From Streptomyces physcomitrii (GTDB taxonomy: Bacteria > Actinomycetota > Actinomycetes > Streptomycetales > Streptomycetaceae), in assembly GCF_012273655.1 (NCBI RefSeq), contig NZ_JAAWWP010000008.1, forward strand, positions 248,001-312,000: DNA of 64,000 nucleotides. Reading direction: 5' to 3'. The notes under the pieces are model-generated. The model did no database searches and was not told the DNA's origin. It was given only the letters and a program-made list of their open reading frames with translations. The translations under genes were made by a program, and so were the position numbers. This document shows positions 24,465 through 31,885 of the stretch, piece after piece; position 1 is the first letter of the stretch; the number at the start of each line of letters is the position of its first letter.

Positions 24465-24610
24465 CGTGCTGCGGTCTCACCCGTGCGGCGGACGGCCTGC
24501 CCGGCAAGGGCCGCGGCCGTCCGGACCGATCCGGCCCGCACGGCGCGGGCAGCTCGGGCGCCACCCGCCGATGCGAGCGCGTGCGCGCACACCCCGATGT
24601 CGGAAAACAT
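24461..24610 (-). CDS. Possible 49-aa leader ORF at the head of the cluster 1 operon
   Basis: 49 codons, beginning MFSDIGVCAHALASAGG and ending GQAVRRTGETAAR. A GGGGG tract lies 7 nt before the ATG and could act as a weak ribosome site. Its stop overlaps the A-PCP 2 start by 4 nt (ATGA), exactly like most junctions in this operon, which is the main reason to list it. It is rich in Ala/Arg/Gly and has one Cys, and I recognise no family. It may be a real small protein, a translated leader that couples translation, or chance. Confidence 0.35.
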   Translation of the reverse strand: MFSDIGVCAHALASAGGARAARAVRAGSVRTAAALAGQAVRRTGETAAR

Positions 24611-25236
24611 TGCTCGACCCCCGTCGAAAAGTGTTGCCCCAGCAAGAAATCCAGCCACCGTGCCCGTCCGCGCCGACGGCAGCGCCCACTGCTGCGCTGC
24701 GCGCCACCCGCCGGGAAGACCCGCCGGGAAGGGCGGTGAAGTGAGCCCCGACGGCGCCTCGGCGCCGACCCGTCCGGCGAGTCCGAACCGGTGAACTCCC
24801 GCAGATGCTAGGCAGGCCGCGACCACCCCGTGAGGCCCACACCCCAACTGTGATCTTCTCAACATGGGTGGCTCCGGCGCGCGTTGGCGGTCCGCGTTCC
24901 CACCCGTACCGGGGTGCCGTCGATGAATGCGCCACCAACCCCGCATTTACGACCGGGGACTGCTCTGACCTGGGATTTCACCGGATGCCACGGGCGCGAT
25001 CGAGGGCGCGTTACACCATCCCGAGGGCAGGTTCACCCCTCCCGGCCGCGGGACGAACGGCTCTCCTCGCCCGACCGCGCGGCCCTCCTCCGCGGAACCG
25101 ACGGCTCCTCTTCCCGGGCGCCCGGGACGGCGGACGGATCCGCCGCGAGGGCGCGGTGCGGGCCGCGACGGCGGCACCCCGAGGGGACCTCGCGGGGAGG
25201 GGAGGACGGCGTCAACAGCCGTCCGGCGGGCCGCAG
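24611..25236. other. Promoter region of cluster 1; no gene seen
   Basis: 626 bp between the cluster 1 operon and the end of the minus-strand ATPase gene. It should hold the operon promoter. A small dyad, CGAC-GGGGGT-CG, overlaps the putative ribosome site of the 49-codon ORF. Several arginine-rich open frames cross the region on both strands but lack ribosome sites and family resemblance. Confidence 0.45.
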
Positions 25237-25791
25237 TTACTCCTCCCCTGGCCCGCCTCGCTTGCCCGGCTTCTCCGACTCCCCCGACCCCCCGCGCTCC
25301 TCCGGCTTCTCCCGCTTCTCCGGCTTCTCCCGCTTCTCCGACTCCCGACGCGGCTCCTCCGGTACCGACTGGGACAGCCGCGCCCACACCGTCTTGCCGA
25401 GGTCCCGCCGCTCGCGGTGGCCGAGCCCGTCCGCGACCGCCGCGGCGACGAGCAGACCGCGCCCGTACTCGTCCTCCTCGCCCGGCGTCTTCCGTTGCGG
25501 CATGCGGGAGTTGGCGTCGGAGACCTCGACCAGGCAGCCGTTCTCGATCCGGATCAGCCGCACCTCCCAGCGGCGGCCGGCGACCCTGCCGTGCACCAGC
25601 GCGTTGGTGGCCAGCTCGCTGGTGACAAGCACGACCCGGTCGATGTCCTCCCGCGCGTACCCCCACCTTTCGAGGACCTTCCCGACCTGGCGCCGGGCCA
25701 GGGCGACGGAGGCGGACCGGGAGGTGAACTGCCGGTACCACTCCTTGGCCTCCCCCTGGGTCGCGGCCTCGCGCCCACCGGTGATCTCCAC
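25237..25791 (-). CDS. RsbW-like ATP-binding regulatory protein with charged tail
   Basis: 184 aa. A HATPase_c_2 domain: the N-box VTSELATNALVHGRV, the middle VEVSDANSRMP, and the G-box EYGRGLLVAAAVADGLG. The N-terminal ~130 aa form the whole domain. The last ~40 residues are a repeated Glu/Lys/Arg/Pro tail (EKREKPEKREKPEERGG) that looks like an unstructured or coiled segment. It is likely an anti-sigma or switch kinase without an adjacent partner. It is divergent from the SGNH hydrolase across 333 bp. Confidence 0.8.
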   Translation of the reverse strand: MEITGGREAATQGEAKEWYRQFTSRSASVALARRQVGKVLERWGYAREDIDRVVLVTSELATNALVHGRVAGRRWEVRLIRIENGCLVEVSDANSRMPQRKTPGEEDEYGRGLLVAAAVADGLGHRERRDLGKTVWARLSQSVPEEPRRESEKREKPEKREKPEERGGSGESEKPGKRGGPGEE

Positions 25792-26124
25792 TGCCGCACC
25801 TTTCCCTCGGTGAGGAACCCTTCCCAGGATGGAGTGCCGCCGACCGGACTCGCCAGGGGTTCCGGGGGTGACGGGACTTCGCCGTACGGGCCCCGAGGCG
25901 CCGCCTGCGCGTCCGGATCATTACGGGCAGTGCCCGCCGGTGCCGGTCCGGCACGGGGAGACCGGCCCCGCGGGCGTGATGATCGAGAAATCCGTGAACC
26001 CATTTCCGCCTTTCCGGACAGAATGCGCGGACAGGGGCCGCGAATTTCCCCGAAGCTGTATTTTCCGCCTCTCGGATCTGGTATTCCATAGTGGTCAGGC
26101 ACCCCCACATCCGAGGAGTGAAGA
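25792..26124. other. Divergent promoter region, no gene seen
   Basis: 333 bp between the ATPase and SGNH hydrolase starts. The half nearer the hydrolase is markedly less GC-rich than its surroundings (ATTTTCCGCC, TATTCCATAGT), as expected for a promoter. I cannot assign the -10 and -35 boxes with confidence. Confidence 0.45.
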
Positions 26125-26967
26125 ATGCGCTCTTTAAGAGGACGTAGACCCCTCACGTCCCTTTTCGCCGCAGCTGCCGCCGCCTGCCTCGCCTTCACCG
26201 CCGCGCCCGCCGCGCAGGCCGCCGAGGGCAAGGCCGAGCCGGCCGCCGCCCAGAAGTACGTCGCGCTCGGTGACTCGTACGCGGTGGGCCCGGGCACGGG
26301 CACCTACGACAACCCCGACGACCCGTGCCGCCGGGGGCCGTTGACCTACCCGCGCCTGTGGGCGCAGGCGCACAGCTCGTACAGCTTCGTGGAGGCGTCC
26401 TGCTCCGGGGCGACCACCGCGGAGCTGAAGGCCCAGCAGGTGCCGCAGCTCACCGCGGACACCACGCTGGCGACCGTGCAGGTCGGCGGCAACGACGTGG
26501 GCTTCGTCGAGGTGCTGAAGAACTGCATCCTCACCCTGGACGACAAGGACTGCATCGCGGGAGTCGAGGCCGCCAAGGCCGCGGCGACCGGCAGTCTGCC
26601 CGGCGCCCTCGCGGACACCTACGGGGCGGTGAAGGCGGCGGCACCCAACGCCAAGGTCATCGTGGTGGGTTACCCGCGGCTGTACACCATCGGCGGCGAC
26701 TGCGGGATCCTCGGCCTGAGCGACGCCGAGCGCACCGCGCTCAACTCCGCCGCGGACACCCTGGACGGCGTCCTCGCCGACCAGGCGTCGAAGGCCGGGT
26801 TCAGCTTCCTGGACCCGCGCAGCGCCTTCGACCCGCACAGCATTTGCTCGGGTGGCTCGCAGTGGGTGACCAGCCTGGAGTGGAGCGACCTCGACGAGTC
26901 GTACCACCCGAACCAGGCCGGTCACCGCGACGGCTACCTCCCGCTCCTGAACGCCCTCGCGGGCTGA
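26125..26967 (+). CDS. Secreted SGNH-family lipase/esterase
   Basis: 280 aa. The signal peptide (MRSLRGRRPLTSLFAAAAAACLAF, likely cut after AQA near 32) is followed by block I YVALGDSYAVGPGTG with the nucleophile Ser. Block III is VQVGGNDVGFVE, and the C-terminal block V DESYHPNQAGHRDGY supplies the Asp/His pair. Several Cys residues suggest disulfides outside the cell. This matches the SGNH lipases and esterases secreted by Streptomyces. GAGGAG lies about 7 nt before the ATG. It ends in a strong hairpin terminator and is probably monocistronic. Substrates are likely short- to medium-chain esters or phospholipids. Confidence 0.93.
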   Translation: MRSLRGRRPLTSLFAAAAAACLAFTAAPAAQAAEGKAEPAAAQKYVALGDSYAVGPGTGTYDNPDDPCRRGPLTYPRLWAQAHSSYSFVEASCSGATTAELKAQQVPQLTADTTLATVQVGGNDVGFVEVLKNCILTLDDKDCIAGVEAAKAAATGSLPGALADTYGAVKAAAPNAKVIVVGYPRLYTIGGDCGILGLSDAERTALNSAADTLDGVLADQASKAGFSFLDPRSAFDPHSICSGGSQWVTSLEWSDLDESYHPNQAGHRDGYLPLLNALAG

Positions 26968-27489
26968 AGCGAGTGAGCTGAGCCCGGTGGGCTGAGCCGA
27001 GCCGAACGGCCGGGCGCGGTCACCCGGAGCCCTCAGGGGTTCCGGGTGACCGCGCCTTTGTGCGTGCGCGACCGCGCCCTTGTACGTGCCCTCGTCCTCG
27101 TGCGTGCGCCCGCGCCCCCGCCCTCGTGCACGCACTCCTTCCGCGCGCCTGTCCGCGCGCATCTCCTCGCGGCTGTCCTCGCGCGTGCGCCTGTGCACAT
27201 GGACATTGCCCGCCGGATTACCCGGGCACGCGGCACCGAATACGCCCGCCGGCAGCAGTCGTCGAATGCGCGGGTAGCGCGACGACGGCATGATCATGAA
27301 ATCCGCGGCGGAGAATACGGAATGCGGGTACGGGAAAAGGTGGCGCGGCGCCGGGGCGGTGGATGAATTCTTTCCCGGATTCCGCGTCACCTTGTTCTCG
27401 GTCCCGCTTCGGTTTCCTTACCCCGCGGGTTTCCTTATTCCCCGGCTGACCCGTCGTGCCCGGGGGCCCGTCGTGCCCGGGGGTCCCGT
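26968..27489. other. Intergenic, no gene seen
   Basis: 522 bp between the SGNH hydrolase and the end of the convergent ABC exporter gene. It starts with the terminator at 27014-27055. A low-complexity CG/TG-rich tract (about 27056-27200, many GTGCG/CGCGCC words) and a less GC-rich stretch (about 27280-27440) follow. Open frames here are arginine-rich and without ribosome sites. Confidence 0.5.
27014..27055 (+). terminator. Strong hairpin terminator of the SGNH hydrolase gene
   Basis: A perfect 15-bp stem, GCGCGGTCACCCGGA pairing with TCCGGGTGACCGCGC, around a 12-nt loop and followed by CTTTG. It is 47 bp after the hydrolase stop. Confidence 0.85.
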
Positions 27490-29475
27490 CTAGCGCACCG
27501 CTTCCTCCGGCGGCCGCTCCTCGGCGGGTACGAGCATCTGGGAGGCGGCGAGTTCGCGGTAGAGGAGGTCGGCGCCGACCAGGTTCTCGTGGGTGCCGGC
27601 GGCCCGGACCGAGCCGCCTTCGAGGACGACGATCTGCTCGGCGTCGGTGACCGTGGACAGGCGGTGGGCGATGAGCAGGACGGTGCAGCGGCGGGCGGCC
27701 TGGTCGACGGCCTCGCGCAGGGCCTGTTCGTTGCTGGCGTCGAGCTGCGCGGTGGCCTCGTCGAGCAGCAGCACCTGCGGGCGGCGCAGCAACGCCCGGG
27801 CGATGGCGAGGCGTTGGCGTTCACCGCCGGAGAGGGTGACCCCGCGGTTGCCCACCTCGGTGTCGAGGCCCTCGGGCAGCCGGGCGAGGAGGGTGTCGAG
27901 GCGGGTCAGGCGCAGCACCTCGGCGATGTCCTCGTCGGTGGCGCCGGTGGCGGCGTAGCGGAGGTTGTCGGCGATGGTGCCCGCCATCACCGGTGACTCC
28001 TGCTCCACGTACGCGATGCGGCGGCGCAGTTCGGCGCGGGTCAGGCCGGCGATGTCCTGGCCGTCGATGCGGATCTGGCCCGACTCCGGTTCGTAGAAGC
28101 GCTGGAGGAGGGCGAACATGGTGGTCTTGCCCGCGCCGGAGAGGCCGACCAGGGCGGTCCTGGTGCCGCCGGGCACGGTGAAGGAGATGCCGCGCAGCGC
28201 GGGCGCCCGGCCGGGGTAGGCGAAGCGGACGTCCCGGAACTCCACCGGCGGCGCGGACCAGGCGTCCGGCTGCGCGAGCGGAGCCGCGGCACCGGGGCGC
28301 CCGGCGGAACCGGCCGCCGCGTACCCGGTGGAGCCGGCGCCCGCGGCCCCGGTCGGGCCGCCCCCCGCGTACGAGCCGCCCTGCGCGCCCACCTGTGCCG
28401 CCGGCAGGTCCACGTCCTCCTCCACCGGCAGGCTTCTGACCTGCTCGATGCGGCCGATGGCGCCGAGGCCCTGCTGGAGCATGCCGAGTCCGCCGAGGAG
28501 GGAGGCGAGGGGGCTGGCCAGGTAGAAGATGTAGAGCAGGAAGGCGATCAGCTCGGAGGCGGCGAGGCTCCCGGAGGCGACGAGGGCGCCGCCGACGCCG
28601 AGTACGGCGAGGAAGGCGGCCTGGATGGCCACCCCGGAGAGCACGGTGACCAGGGCCGCGTACTTGGCCCCGGCGAGTCCGGCCTCGTAGGCCTCGCCGA
28701 TGGCCTCCTCGGCGCGGGCGGTCTCGCGGGCCTCGGCGCCGTTGGCCTTCACGGTGCGGCCCGCGCCGAGCGAGCGGTCCAGGGCGGCGCCGATCGCGCC
28801 GACCGAGGCCTGTGCGCGGGCCACCGCCTGGCGGATGCGCGGCAGGATGAGGCCGAGGACGGCGCCCACCCCGAGCAGGACGGTCAGCGTCACGGCGAGC
28901 AGGCCGAGGTGGACCACGCCCATCAGGATCACGGCGCCGGTGAGGGTGAGGGCGCCGTTGGTGACCATGACCAGGCCCTCGGTGGCGGCGTTCTGGACCT
29001 GGGCGCTGTCGGAGGTGACGCGGGCGACGAGGTCGCCGGGGGGCCTGCGGTCGAGTTCGGGCACCCGCAGCCGGATCAGCCGGAAGACCAGGTCGCGGCG
29101 GATGGTGCGGACCACCTTCTCCGAGGTGCGCCGCTGCCACCAGGACTGGAGGCCGGTGAGGGCGGCGCCCGCGACGACCAGGACGCCGAGCAGGACCAGG
29201 GCGGTGGTGACGTTCCGGTCCTCGCTGAGCCCGTCCAGGACCTCCTGGGCCACCAGCGGCTGGATCAGGCCGGAGATGCTCGCGCCGAGGCCGAGGAAGA
29301 GGGTCGCGGTGAGCACGAGCCGGTGCGGGCGGGCCTGGCGGAGCAGGGCGCGCAGCGGGCTGCCGGGCGCGGCGGGCTCGGACGGCGGGCCGGTCGGGGC
29401 GGTGCCCGGGCCGGGGCCCTCCTGCGGCGCGGGGGCGGAGACCTCGTCCGGCAAGGGTGCGTGGGCCGTCGTCAT
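27490..29475 (-). CDS. ABC exporter (fused membrane and ATPase domains)
   Basis: 661 aa half-transporter of the MsbA/MDR type. An N-terminal disordered Pro/Gly/Ala region precedes six membrane helices (about residues 60-350). A Gly/Ala-rich linker (about 360-415) follows, then the ATPase: Walker A VGLSGAGKTT, signature LSGGERQRLAIARALL, Walker B VLLLDEATAQLD and the H-loop LIAHRLSTV. All catalytic elements are intact. MTTAHAPLPD was chosen as start because GGAG lies 6 nt before it. It ends the cluster 2 operon, 49 bp after the glycosyltransferase, and most likely exports the glycosylated lipid or polyketide. Such exporters act as homodimers. Confidence 0.92.
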   Translation of the reverse strand: MTTAHAPLPDEVSAPAPQEGPGPGTAPTGPPSEPAAPGSPLRALLRQARPHRLVLTATLFLGLGASISGLIQPLVAQEVLDGLSEDRNVTTALVLLGVLVVAGAALTGLQSWWQRRTSEKVVRTIRRDLVFRLIRLRVPELDRRPPGDLVARVTSDSAQVQNAATEGLVMVTNGALTLTGAVILMGVVHLGLLAVTLTVLLGVGAVLGLILPRIRQAVARAQASVGAIGAALDRSLGAGRTVKANGAEARETARAEEAIGEAYEAGLAGAKYAALVTVLSGVAIQAAFLAVLGVGGALVASGSLAASELIAFLLYIFYLASPLASLLGGLGMLQQGLGAIGRIEQVRSLPVEEDVDLPAAQVGAQGGSYAGGGPTGAAGAGSTGYAAAGSAGRPGAAAPLAQPDAWSAPPVEFRDVRFAYPGRAPALRGISFTVPGGTRTALVGLSGAGKTTMFALLQRFYEPESGQIRIDGQDIAGLTRAELRRRIAYVEQESPVMAGTIADNLRYAATGATDEDIAEVLRLTRLDTLLARLPEGLDTEVGNRGVTLSGGERQRLAIARALLRRPQVLLLDEATAQLDASNEQALREAVDQAARRCTVLLIAHRLSTVTDAEQIVVLEGGSVRAAGTHENLVGADLLYRELAASQMLVPAEERPPEEAVR

Positions 29476-29524
29476 GCGTACTCCGGGAAGGCGGTCGGAG
29501 GGGGGCCGTGGGGCCCTGGTCGGG

Positions 29525-30712
29525 TCAGTGGGCGGCGAAGGGCGCCGGGTGGCGGGCGGTGAGCTGCTCCAGGTGGTCCGCGGCGGCGCGCTGACCACCG
29601 GTGGCGCGCAGCGAACGCCCGATCTCCGCGGCCCGGCTGCGGTGGCCGCCGGTGTCGTCGAGGACGGTGCGCAGCGCCTCGGCGAGGCGGGCCGCGTCGA
29701 CCCGGCCGAAGCGGACCCGTACCCCGGCGCCGGCCTCGACGACCTGCCGGGCGACGATCGGCTGATCGTCGCGGATGGGGGCGAGCACCAGCGGCAGACC
29801 GTGCCACAGGGTCTCGCAGACGGTGTTGTGGCCGCTGTGGCTGACCACCGCCTTCGCCCGGCTGAGCAGGTCGAGTTGGGGCACGTGCGGGCGGACCAGG
29901 GTGCCGGGCGGCGCCTCGGTGAGGAGTCCGCCCGGGTCGGCGAAGACGCCCTGGACGCGGTCGCCGAGGAGGGCGAGGGCCTTCGCCGTCTCGCGGAGGA
30001 AGCGCAGCCCGGCGTCGGTGTTGGCGGTGCCGAGGGAGACGAAGACCAGATCGCGGTCCGGGTCCAGTTCCTCCCAGGGGAACTCCGGGTCCTCGGGCCG
30101 GTCGGCGATCACCGGACCGACCAGGTGCACGCGCTCCCACGGGAGTTCGCCCTCGCCGAGCAGCTCGCGGCTGGTGAAGGCGAGGATGCCGTACGGGGAG
30201 AAGCGGGGGTCGGCGGTGGCCCGCGGGTCCCCGACGCGGGCCCGCAGCTCCGTGAGGCGGCCGGTGAGCCAGGCGGCGACCTTCGGCAACTCGGCCAGCG
30301 GGTCGATGAGTTCGGCGGAGGTGCTGGCCGAGGTGAGGTACGGGACGCCGAGCCGTTCGCTGACCAGGGACCCGGCGAGCGCGTGCTGGTCGGTGAGGAC
30401 CGCGTCCGGCGCGAAGGAGCGGACGGCCGCCTCCACGCCGGGCGCCATCGCCCCGGCGAGCGGGAGGAAGAACTCCTCCCACAGGAAGCGGAAGGCGGCG
30501 GGGCCGGTGAGCCCGGGCGGCCGGACCAGGTCGCCGCCGTCCGGCATGGCGCACTCGTAGACCTCGGCCCCCTCGCCCACGAGGTCGCGCAGGCGCTCCG
30601 AGTGGCCGCACCAGGCGACCTGGTGCCCGCGCCGGGTGAGTTCGGTGGCGACCCCGGCCAGCGGGTTGATGTGCCCGACGAGCGGGGGCACCACCAGGAG
30701 GAAGCGGCTCAT
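29525..30712 (-). CDS. GT1-family glycosyltransferase (macrolide/lipid type)
   Basis: 395 aa GT-B fold. The N-terminus MSRFLLVVPPLVGHINPLAGVATELTRRGH is the acceptor-domain start seen in UDP-glucuronosyl/macrolide glycosyltransferases. The C-terminal donor motif reads HSGHNTVCETLWHGLPLVLAPIRDDQPIVARQV, with the usual His and the D-Q pair that binds the sugar. It transfers a sugar from an NDP donor to a hydrophobic aglycone. No deoxysugar genes are present, so a common sugar nucleotide is likely. The ATG overlaps the hydrolase gene by 4 nt. In context the acceptor is probably the PKS product. Confidence 0.93.
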   Translation of the reverse strand: MSRFLLVVPPLVGHINPLAGVATELTRRGHQVAWCGHSERLRDLVGEGAEVYECAMPDGGDLVRPPGLTGPAAFRFLWEEFFLPLAGAMAPGVEAAVRSFAPDAVLTDQHALAGSLVSERLGVPYLTSASTSAELIDPLAELPKVAAWLTGRLTELRARVGDPRATADPRFSPYGILAFTSRELLGEGELPWERVHLVGPVIADRPEDPEFPWEELDPDRDLVFVSLGTANTDAGLRFLRETAKALALLGDRVQGVFADPGGLLTEAPPGTLVRPHVPQLDLLSRAKAVVSHSGHNTVCETLWHGLPLVLAPIRDDQPIVARQVVEAGAGVRVRFGRVDAARLAEALRTVLDDTGGHRSRAAEIGRSLRATGGQRAAADHLEQLTARHPAPFAAH

Positions 30713-31548
30713 CGCGCCGCTCCGGCGACGGCGGCCGCGCGGCGGCCCGGGACGTGGTGGGCGCGCACCCAGTCCAGGACCAGGTCCCGGGTGCGGGTGG
30801 GCTGCTCCACCAGGACGGAGTGGCCCTGCCGGGGCAGCACGACGGTCCGGCAGTCGGGCAGCTTGGCCTCCAACTCCGGTACCTGGGCGCTGAGTCCGGA
30901 CTCGTCGCCGAAGACGGCGAGCAGCGGGCAGCGGATCGCGGAGAGGTCGTCGTCGATGACCCGGCCGCTCGGGATGTCCTCGGCGAGGGTGGTGGAGGCG
31001 AGGATCCGCCCGGCGCCGCGGGAGAGCCGCGCGGTGTGCGCGCCGTGCTGTTCGGCGATCCAGTCGATGGCCTCGTCGCGGACCAGTTCGCGGCGGGCGT
31101 GCGCGAGGCCCTCGGCCATGTGCCCGGTCCAGGCGGCCACCGGCGGCTCGGACTCGATCATGGTGACGCTGGCGGCGCGCTCCGGGTGCCAGGCGGCGAA
31201 GGCGGCGGCGACGGTGCCGCCGAAGGAGTTGCCGACCAGATGGACCGGCCGCTCCTCCTCGAGTCCGTCCAGGAGGTACGCCAAGTCCTCGACGAAGGCT
31301 TCGAGTTGGTAGCCGGTCCGGGGCCGGTCGGTGCGGCCGTGCCCGCGCAGGTCGTACATCACCACGTCGACTCCGGCCGCCGAGAAGGCCGGGCCGAGGG
31401 TGAAGTAGTAGCTGGCGAGGGAGTCGGTGAGCAGTCCGTGCACGAAGACGACCACGGGTGCCTCGCCCTCGGGGGCGGTGCCGCCCGCGGCGCCCGCGGG
31501 CAGCCGCTGCACATGGGTGGTGATGTCGCCGGTGCGTATCTTGGCCAT
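30709..31548 (-). CDS. Alpha/beta hydrolase, likely product release
   Basis: 279 aa. VVFVHGLLTDSLASYYF (oxyanion), the nucleophile motif HLVGNSFGGTVAAAF, AVFGDESGL (acid) and PRQGHSVLVEQ (His) give a complete triad. The synthase proteins have no thioesterase domain. The position between the discrete ACP (1 bp away) and the glycosyltransferase (4-nt overlap) suggests that it hydrolyses or transfers the finished acyl chain from the ACP. An esterase acting after glycosylation is an alternative. Confidence 0.88.
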   Translation of the reverse strand: MAKIRTGDITTHVQRLPAGAAGGTAPEGEAPVVVFVHGLLTDSLASYYFTLGPAFSAAGVDVVMYDLRGHGRTDRPRTGYQLEAFVEDLAYLLDGLEEERPVHLVGNSFGGTVAAAFAAWHPERAASVTMIESEPPVAAWTGHMAEGLAHARRELVRDEAIDWIAEQHGAHTARLSRGAGRILASTTLAEDIPSGRVIDDDLSAIRCPLLAVFGDESGLSAQVPELEAKLPDCRTVVLPRQGHSVLVEQPTRTRDLVLDWVRAHHVPGRRAAAVAGAAR

Positions 31549-31549
31549 G

Positions 31550-31885
31550 TCAGCCCCGTTCCGCCGCGCGCAGCGACTCGGCGACGTAGTCGACGAGTTG
31601 GCCCACGGTCAGTGCGATGATCTCGTCCAGTTCCAGGTCGGCGATGAACAGGGCGACGTTGACCCGTTCGCCGTAGTGCTCGCGCAGCGAACCGGCGAGC
31701 GCCACCAGGTCGATGCTCTCCAGTTCCAGATCGTCGTGGAAAAGCGTCTCGCGGGTGATCTCGGCGTCGTCGAGACCGGCGTCGGGCAGTTCGCGGAGCA
31801 TGGTGGCGATCTGCCGCAGCACCGTGCCCTCGTCGTGCTCGGCGCCCGGAGTGCCGGTGGCCGTCGTGGTCGCCTCAGTGGTCAT
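31550..31885 (-). CDS. Discrete acyl carrier protein
   Basis: 111 aa. A four-helix carrier fold with the attachment serine in DDLELESIDLVALAG near residue 57. The two ACP repeats in the large synthase have DLSVDSIKRTEI instead, so this is a distinct carrier type. About 20 Thr-rich residues precede the domain. It overlaps the PKS gene by 11 nt and lies 1 bp before the hydrolase gene. It may carry the starter, receive the finished chain for release, or dock to the hydrolase. Confidence 0.92.
   Translation of the reverse strand: MTTEATTTATGTPGAEHDEGTVLRQIATMLRELPDAGLDDAEITRETLFHDDLELESIDLVALAGSLREHYGERVNVALFIADLELDEIIALTVGQLVDYVAESLRAAERG

Noticed and set aside
24477..24946. 153- and 161-codon minus-strand ORFs around the cluster 1 promoter
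   Set aside because: Arg/Ala-rich frames without ribosome sites. Only the last 49 codons of one, with its ATGA overlap, were kept as a possible small ORF.
27046..27366. Small plus-strand ORFs after the SGNH hydrolase
   Set aside because: They lie in the CG/TG low-complexity tract beyond the terminator and show only repeated Arg/Ala/Pro/Val residues.
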